Origin: Paracoccaceae bacterium
GTDB lineage: Bacteria; Pseudomonadota; Alphaproteobacteria; Rhodobacterales; Rhodobacteraceae
Length of the DNA stretch: 10,477 nt
Assembly: GCA_027030435.1 (NCBI GenBank)
Contig: JALVEX010000227.1
Location: 1-10,477 of the forward strand
Reading direction: 5' to 3'
Part shown: positions 6,853 through 10,477 of the stretch, in pieces
How the letters are laid out: every line of letters begins with the position of its first letter
How positions within the stretch are numbered: the stretch's first letter is position 1
Translations under genes and position numbers: made by a program
The notes under the pieces: generated by a model
What the model was told of the DNA's origin: nothing
The model's input: the letters and a program-made list of their open reading frames with translations, nothing else
Databases searched by the model: none

Positions 6853-7830
6853 TCAGGATCCTCCCGGCGCGTGGGGCGCATCCGTGCCCTGCGCCTGCTT
6901 CCAGGTTTCAAGGATATGGCGGGCCACCATCAGATCGAGATGCGCGCCGCCGCCGTTCTTGAAAAGGGTGATTTCCTCCGGCGTTCGGCGTGCGAAACGC
7001 CCGGACGGGAGATCGTAATAATCCGCGATCACGGCATCTCGCGGGATGACGCCGGCCTTTATCGGAATGTGCAGCTCGCCGATATGATCGAGCACCGTTT
7101 CGCGGCTGTCCACGAATATGCGCGCGCGCAGGAGGGCTTCGTCGTCTGCCTCGCGCATGTCGGGGCGGAAGGCGCCGATGAGATCGAGATGCTGCCCCGG
7201 GTGCAGCCAGGCACCTCGGATCAGGGGTTCGCGCGCCATGGTGGCGGCGCTCACGATATCGGCGCCGCGCACGGCCCATTCGAGATCGTGCATCACCTGC
7301 ACGCCGGGATATTCACCCGCAAGCGCTTCGGCGCGCCCGGGCGTGCGGTTCCAGAGCGTGATCGCAGCTTCCGGGAAGCCGGCCCTGTATGCCTCGATGA
7401 GGGCCCGCGCCACGCTTCCGGCGCCCAGAATGGTGATGCTCCGGCTTTCGGGGCGGGCGAGCTTGAGGGCGGCGAGCAGGCTGTCGGCCGCCGTTTTCCA
7501 GCGCGTAAGAAGGTGGAAATCGATCAGGGCTTCGAGCCGGCCATCCGCATCGGAGAAGATATTGACGGCGCCATTGACGGAAGGAAGCGCCTTTTCGCAG
7601 TTTCCGGGGAATACGGTTGCCGCCTTCACCAGCAGCCCGAGGCCGTCGATCAGCGCCGAGCGGGTGAGCAGGCTGTCGCATCCGCGCCCGAGGAGGGTAT
7701 CGGCGAGCCTTGCCCGGGGGCGGGAATGGCCTTCCTCGATGGCGCGCGCAACCGTGCGCCAATCGAGAAGCGGCTCGGCCGCCTTGCGCGAAATGATCGC
7801 GAAATCCGGGCTGTTGGCATTATCTGACAT
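6853..7830 (-). CDS. Ornithine cyclodeaminase / mu-crystallin family protein
   Basis: The 325-residue protein belongs to the NAD(P)-dependent ornithine cyclodeaminase/mu-crystallin family, which includes ornithine cyclodeaminases, alanine dehydrogenases and cyclic ketimine (pyrroline/piperideine-2-carboxylate) reductases. The substrate-binding part shows K69 in LLVKAATVFPGN. A Rossmann fold begins at ILGAGSVA (134-141), and a likely catalytic acid, D224, lies in DLIGAFRPDMREADD. A GGGAH motif (about 313-317) is near the C-terminus. Compared with the Pseudomonas putida ornithine cyclodeaminase residues I remember (T84, R112), this protein appears to have S84 and K112, so the exact substrate is open and no symbol is given. 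The start at ATG 7830 has a modest AAAGG Shine-Dalgarno and lies 9 bases after the YaiI-family stop. The position in the cluster does not reveal a pathway. Confidence 0.9.
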   Translation of the reverse strand: MSDNANSPDFAIISRKAAEPLLDWRTVARAIEEGHSRPRARLADTLLGRGCDSLLTRSALIDGLGLLVKAATVFPGNCEKALPSVNGAVNIFSDADGRLEALIDFHLLTRWKTAADSLLAALKLARPESRSITILGAGSVARALIEAYRAGFPEAAITLWNRTPGRAEALAGEYPGVQVMHDLEWAVRGADIVSAATMAREPLIRGAWLHPGQHLDLIGAFRPDMREADDEALLRARIFVDSRETVLDHIGELHIPIKAGVIPRDAVIADYYDLPSGRFARRTPEEITLFKNGGGAHLDLMVARHILETWKQAQGTDAPHAPGGS

Positions 7831-7839
7831 ATCCGCCTT

Positions 7840-8286
7840 TCAATCCCTCATGGCCGCTCGGATCGTGTTTTCCAGTGCGGAGAGGAAACGCGAGCGATCG
7901 GCCTTTGTAAAGGGCCTGCCGCCCCCCTTGCGAAAAGGATCGGCGGCGCGCAGATCGGCGGCAAGATCGCGCATGGCGAGCTGCTGGCCGATGTTGGCGG
8001 GCGTGAAGGCCGTGCCATCGGGCCTCAGCACCCTTGCTCCCGCGGCGATGCAATTTGCTGCCAGGGGTATGTCGGAAGTGATCACGATATCGCCTGTGCC
8101 GGCGTGCGCGGCGATCCATTTGTCGGCCGCATCCGCCCCCTCGGGCACATAGACTGTTTCGACCAGCGGATTGTGCGAGGGCCGCAGGCCGCCGTTGGCA
8201 ACGATCTTCACCGCCATTCGGTGGCGCGTGGCGACCTGCTCGATCTCGCCCTTCACGGGGCAGGCATCGCCATCCACGTAGATCAT
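7840..8286 (-). CDS. YaiI/YqxD family protein (DUF188, UPF0178)
   Basis: This 148-residue protein matches the DUF188 family. It has the N-terminal MIYVDGDACPVK (aspartates 5 and 7), the ANGGLRPS segment (about 30-37), and the DIVITSDIPLAANCIAAGA stretch (66-84) with the clustered acidic residues of a PIN/NYN-like nuclease fold. KGGGRPFTKADRSRF follows near the C-terminus. Members are small cytoplasmic proteins predicted to be nucleases by fold, but their role is not established. The length is typical. The start ATG (8286-8284) overlaps the AEC transporter stop codon as ATGA, a classic translational-coupling junction, and there is no strong Shine-Dalgarno of its own. Confidence 0.93.
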   Translation of the reverse strand: MIYVDGDACPVKGEIEQVATRHRMAVKIVANGGLRPSHNPLVETVYVPEGADAADKWIAAHAGTGDIVITSDIPLAANCIAAGARVLRPDGTAFTPANIGQQLAMRDLAADLRAADPFRKGGGRPFTKADRSRFLSALENTIRAAMRD

Positions 8287-9212
8287 GCGCCCGCCACCAT
8301 GGCGATGACGAAGGGGATCGTCAGGATGCTGCAGATCGTGGAAATCAGGATCGCCGCCGAAATGCGCTGAGGGGCGATGCCGTAGTGCTGGGCAAGGATG
8401 AAGACATTACCGGCAACAGGCAGCGCCGCGGCCGAAATCATGACGCTCGCGGCAAAGCGCTCCACATGGAATATCCACAGAGCCGCGATGGCCACGCCAA
8501 GCGGGTGCAGCACCAGCTTCACGAAGGAGATCCACCCCGCCACGGCGAGCCGCTCGGCTGATTTCGTGGTCAGCGATGCGCCGATCACGAACAGGGCGCA
8601 GGGCGTTGCCGCGCCGCTCAGCAGGCGCAGGAATTCATCCGCCGGCTGCGGGATCGCGAGGCCGGTAGAGGCCCATGCCAGCCCGAGCACGATCGAGACG
8701 ATCATCGGATTGCGCAGGAGCCCGAGAAGAATCGATTTCAGCACCGCCGGCGAGACGCGCCCATCACGGCTGGCGCTCACGATGATCACGATCAGGCTGC
8801 CGAACACCACCAGATCCGCCGAGAGAACGAGCATGTTGGGGCCGATAGCCTCGGGGCCGAGCAGAAGCGCGAGCATGGGCAGGCCCAGAAAGCCCACATT
8901 CGCCGTGATCCCGGCATGAGCTTCCATGGCCGCCATTTCCAGCCGCTGGCCGCGCGCGAGGGCGATGGTGAGGGCGAAGAGATAGATCGCGAATGTGCCC
9001 CCGACATAGGCGCCGAGAAAGCGGGCATCGAGCACGTCTCCGAAGGAAAGCCTTGCCGCAAAGCGAAACAGCATCGCCGACAGCGCGAAATAGAAGACGA
9101 AGCGCGTGAGCCAGGCAACCGCCTCGGGCGGAAAGAAGCGCGCCCGCGCGGCACCGTAGCCAAGCCCGATCAGCGCGAAAAAGGGGAGCGTTTTCAGAAA
9201 AATCGCCAGCAT
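8283..9212 (-). CDS. AEC-family transporter (auxin efflux carrier superfamily permease)
   Basis: The 309-residue inner-membrane protein has about ten hydrophobic segments, as expected for the AEC family, whose bacterial members are secondary carriers for small organic acids such as malonate or malate. Visible signatures are the N-terminal LPFFALIGLGYG (9-20), NVGFLGLP (105-112) at the first discontinuous helix, RNPMI (167-171), TPCALFVIGASL (193-204), KLVLHP (222-227) and LPVAGNVFILAQHY (254-267) at the second. The substrate is not predictable. ATG 9212 gives the family's usual N-terminus, yet no clear Shine-Dalgarno is seen: the 12 bases between the ATG and a strong hairpin are pyrimidine-rich. 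The gene leads the five-gene minus cluster and overlaps the YaiI-family gene by 4 bases. Confidence 0.93.
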   Translation of the reverse strand: MLAIFLKTLPFFALIGLGYGAARARFFPPEAVAWLTRFVFYFALSAMLFRFAARLSFGDVLDARFLGAYVGGTFAIYLFALTIALARGQRLEMAAMEAHAGITANVGFLGLPMLALLLGPEAIGPNMLVLSADLVVFGSLIVIIVSASRDGRVSPAVLKSILLGLLRNPMIVSIVLGLAWASTGLAIPQPADEFLRLLSGAATPCALFVIGASLTTKSAERLAVAGWISFVKLVLHPLGVAIAALWIFHVERFAASVMISAAALPVAGNVFILAQHYGIAPQRISAAILISTICSILTIPFVIAMVAGA

Positions 9213-9224
9213 GGGAAGGGCTTA

Positions 9225-9256
9225 GCACGCGGCTGGCGCATATGCCAGCCGCGTGC
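9225..9256 (-). terminator. Strong hairpin between mbfA and the AEC transporter gene
   Basis: GCACGCGGCTGGC (9225-9237) and GCCAGCCGCGTGC (9244-9256) are perfect 13-bp complements around a 6-base loop. The stem begins 28 bases after the mbfA stop codon and ends 12 bases before the AEC start codon. It fits an intrinsic terminator for mbfA except that no T-run follows on the minus strand, only mixed pyrimidines. It could instead limit readthrough into, or translation of, the transporter gene. Confidence 0.55.
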
Positions 9257-9284
9257 AGGCGCGCCCCTGATGCCTCGCCTGTGC

Positions 9285-10262
9285 CTATCCGGCGCCGATC
9301 AGTGCGCCCGCAGCGAAAACCAGCGCCCCCCCGAGCACCACCTGAAAGGCGGCCCTGTGAAAGGGCGTTTCCATGAATTTGTTCTGGATCCAGGCGATTG
9401 CCCAGAGCTCGATGAACACGATGATCAGGGCGATCGTGGTGGCTGTCCAGAAATCGGGGATCAGATAGGGCAGGGCGTGGCCGAGGCCGCCGATCGTCGT
9501 CATCACGCCCGAAGCGATACCGCGCTTCAGCGGCGAACCACGGCCGGAAAGCTCGCCGTCATCGGAGGCGGCTTCGGTGAACCCCATGGAAATGCCGGCA
9601 CCGATGGAGGCTGCGAGGCCGACCTGGAAGGTCGTCCAGGTGTCATGCGTTGCAAAGGCCGTGGCGAAGATCGGCGCCAGGGTGGAAACAGAACCATCCA
9701 TCAGCCCCGCCAGGCCCGGCTGCACCCATGTAAGCACGAACTGGCGGTGCGCAATGCGATCTTCCGTTTCCTTGATCTCCTCGGGCAGATGCTTCTGCTC
9801 AAGCTCTTCGGCGGCCTTGATGTGATCGGCCTCGGCGGCTGCAAGATCGCCCAGGAGCTTGCGGGTGGCGGCATCCTGCGTGCGCTGGGCGGCCTTCAGA
9901 TAGAACTGCTGCGCATCGCGCTCCATCAGCGCCGCTTCCTCGCGAATACGTTCGAGAGGCAGGTTTTCCATCAGCCATACGGGCCGCCGCGCGTAGAACC
10001 CGGCAACATGCTCGCGCCGGATCAGGGGAATGGTATCGCCGAAGCGGGATTTGAAGAGCTCGATCAGTTGGCGGCGGTGTTCGTCCTCCTCACGGGCCAT
10101 TTCCTCGAAAACGGCCGCCGAAGCCGGATATTTCTCGCGCAGTTTTTCGGCATAGGTGCGATAGATCTGGGCGTCATCTTCTTCGGAGGAGATGGCGAGG
10201 GCGAGGATCTCCTTTTCACTCAGATCCGAGAAACGGCGCCGCGATGCAATTCCAGGTATCAT
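9285..10262 (-). CDS. mbfA: Ferritin-like/VIT1 fusion iron exporter MbfA
   Basis: The 325-residue product fuses an N-terminal rubrerythrin/ferritin-like domain (about 10-150) to a C-terminal VIT1/CCC1-type membrane transporter domain (about 170-325). Di-iron ligands are visible as E27/E28 (AISSEED), E59 and H62 (EEDEH), a glutamate in the 108-114 region (EEAALME), and E144 and H147 (AEADH). The membrane part has GLMDGSVSTLAPI, GISMGFTEA and three further hydrophobic helices. This architecture is that of MbfA, a membrane-bound ferritin of Bradyrhizobium and Agrobacterium that exports iron and is repressed by Irr under low iron. I place the start at ATG 10262, with GAGGGG 4 bases upstream. The frame is open to TTG 10298, but that region is a probable promoter/operator; ATG 10274 is possible but has no Shine-Dalgarno. 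The gene is divergent from a secreted-protein gene. Confidence 0.92.
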   Translation of the reverse strand: MIPGIASRRRFSDLSEKEILALAISSEEDDAQIYRTYAEKLREKYPASAAVFEEMAREEDEHRRQLIELFKSRFGDTIPLIRREHVAGFYARRPVWLMENLPLERIREEAALMERDAQQFYLKAAQRTQDAATRKLLGDLAAAEADHIKAAEELEQKHLPEEIKETEDRIAHRQFVLTWVQPGLAGLMDGSVSTLAPIFATAFATHDTWTTFQVGLAASIGAGISMGFTEAASDDGELSGRGSPLKRGIASGVMTTIGGLGHALPYLIPDFWTATTIALIIVFIELWAIAWIQNKFMETPFHRAAFQVVLGGALVFAAGALIGAG

Positions 10263-10283
10263 TCTGCCCCTCATTTTCGGACT

Positions 10284-10300
10284 TTTAGAATTATTCAAAG
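10284..10300. promoter_or_regulatory. ICE-like (Irr) palindrome at the mbfA promoter
   Basis: TTTAGAA-TTA-TTCAAAG is an imperfect inverted repeat close to the AT-rich iron control element (arms of the TTTAGAA / TTCTAAA type, as I recall it) bound by Irr in alphaproteobacteria. It starts 22 bases upstream of the mbfA ATG and would cover the -10/+1 region, the right place for repression. The identity rests on remembered consensus plus the Irr-controlled nature of mbfA in rhizobia. Confidence 0.5.
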
Positions 10301-10326
10301 ATATTTGCCCGGCGTTGCCAGTGCAA
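10298..10326 (-). promoter_or_regulatory. Candidate mbfA promoter
   Basis: On the minus strand TTGCAC (10326-10321) and TATCTT (10303-10298) are separated by 17 bp, giving a weak sigma-70-like promoter. The -10 overlaps the ICE-like palindrome. AATAAT at 10295-10290 is an alternative -10 but lacks a -35. Confidence 0.3.
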
Positions 10327-10327
10327 T

Positions 10328-10376
10328 GTGAAAAAATGAACTACATGGTTCATTTTCACCTTGAAGAATGAACCAT
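10328..10376. repeat. Three ATGAAC half-sites forming two overlapping inverted repeats
   Basis: AAAATGAAC (10333-10341) pairs perfectly with GTTCATTTT (10348-10356) across 6 bases, and GTG/CAC at 10328-10330 and 10357-10359 extend the symmetry after a 2-base offset. ATGGTTCATT (10345-10354) also pairs perfectly with AATGAACCAT (10367-10376) across 12 bases. The middle half-site is shared. The array lies between the divergent mbfA and 10423 promoters and is probably an operator for an unidentified regulator. Confidence 0.55.
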
Positions 10377-10391
10377 ACTGTTTAGTATAGT
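10361..10391 (+). promoter_or_regulatory. Candidate promoter of the divergent gene at 10423
   Basis: TATAGT (10386-10391, 5 of 6 to consensus) is preceded by TTGAAG (10361-10366, 4 of 6) with a long 19-bp spacer. One ATGAAC half-site sits inside the spacer, so a protein bound there would block RNA polymerase. Confidence 0.4.
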
Positions 10392-10422
10392 TTTCGAGTG
10401 ATTCAGAAAAATGGAGGCCAGG

Positions 10423-10477
10423 ATGATCAGATTGCGTTACTTCGCCCTTGCCGGATTGATTGCCCTCACATCTTTTC
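10423..10477 (+). CDS. Secreted or lipid-anchored protein of unknown function, 5' end only
   Basis: GGAGG (10413-10417) stands 5 bases before ATG 10423 and opens a frame that continues to the window edge. The 18 visible residues, beginning MIRLRYFALAGL, have two arginines followed by a hydrophobic core, as in the start of a signal peptide. The product is therefore probably periplasmic, outer-membrane or a lipoprotein, but nothing more can be said. Its position opposite mbfA, with a shared control region, suggests an iron- or metal-related role; this is inference only. Confidence 0.6.
   Translation, partial: MIRLRYFALAGLIALTSF

Noticed and set aside
6852..6911. Extended start of the alpha/beta hydrolase at 6911
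   Set aside because: It would overlap the upstream gene by about 59 bases and add an Arg-rich stretch before the membrane anchor; ATG 6851 has a GGGAGG at good spacing.
4856..7827. Long plus-strand open frames (4856-6034, 5991-6962, 6715-7827) opposite zapE, the hydrolase and the cyclodeaminase-family gene
   Set aside because: They overlap one another and the real genes, and their translations are low-complexity, shadow-like and without domains.
8916..10331. A 471-codon plus-strand open frame opposite mbfA and the AEC gene
   Set aside because: The sense-strand proteins have complete family motifs; the plus frame is a GC-driven shadow with no ribosome-binding site or domain.
1..10477. Search for mobile elements, CRISPR repeats, toxin-antitoxin pairs, tRNA genes or defence genes
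   Set aside because: No repeat arrays, terminal inverted repeats, transposase or integrase motifs, tRNA-like cloverleaf or defence-type domains were seen by eye.

Overview
The window is GC-rich, densely packed chromosomal DNA that reads as an alphaproteobacterium, most likely of the Rhodobacterales/Rhodobacteraceae type. The basis is the gene complement (TrhO, Deg protease, PncA-PncB, DUF2189 membrane protein, ZapE, and the ferritin-like/VIT1 fusion MbfA) and the style of the proteins. The genus cannot be named from the sequence alone. There is no sign of phage, transposon, CRISPR, tRNA or rRNA; this looks like core or conserved accessory genome.

Layout. (1) 1-133, minus: the 5' end of a trhO-type tRNA hydroxylase gene, divergent from (2) a plus-strand cluster at 230-3589. 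That cluster holds a periplasmic Deg/HtrA serine protease, nicotinamidase (pncA) and nicotinate phosphoribosyltransferase (pncB), with gaps of only 9 and 3 bases, so it is probably one transcript. (3) 3590-3925 is a 336-base gap with no convincing gene. (4) 3926-4795, plus: a DUF2189 multi-pass membrane protein, converging on (5) a minus-strand run at 9212-4820 read in the order AEC-family transporter, YaiI/YqxD (DUF188) protein, ornithine cyclodeaminase/mu-crystallin family enzyme, membrane-anchored alpha/beta hydrolase and ZapE ATPase. These five genes abut or overlap by 1-10 bases and look like one operon. (6) A strong hairpin at 9225-9256 separates this operon from (7) mbfA (10262-9285, minus), a ferritin-like/VIT1 iron exporter. 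(8) A divergent gene with a signal-peptide-like start begins at 10423 and leaves the window.

How the genes work together. PncA and PncB form the two-step salvage of nicotinamide to nicotinic acid mononucleotide for NAD synthesis. MbfA is expected to detoxify or export iron, and an ICE-like (Irr-type) palindrome lies over its probable promoter. The mbfA/10423 intergenic region also carries an unusual set of three ATGAAC half-sites forming two overlapping inverted repeats, which is the most interesting non-coding signal in the window. The five-gene minus operon mixes transport, amino-acid-type chemistry, a hydrolase and ZapE; no common pathway can be proven from sequence.

I found no clear undescribed multi-gene system. 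The items worth a second look are regulatory: the mbfA divergent control region, the hairpin directly before the AEC start codon, and a perfect palindrome overlapping the deg -35 box.
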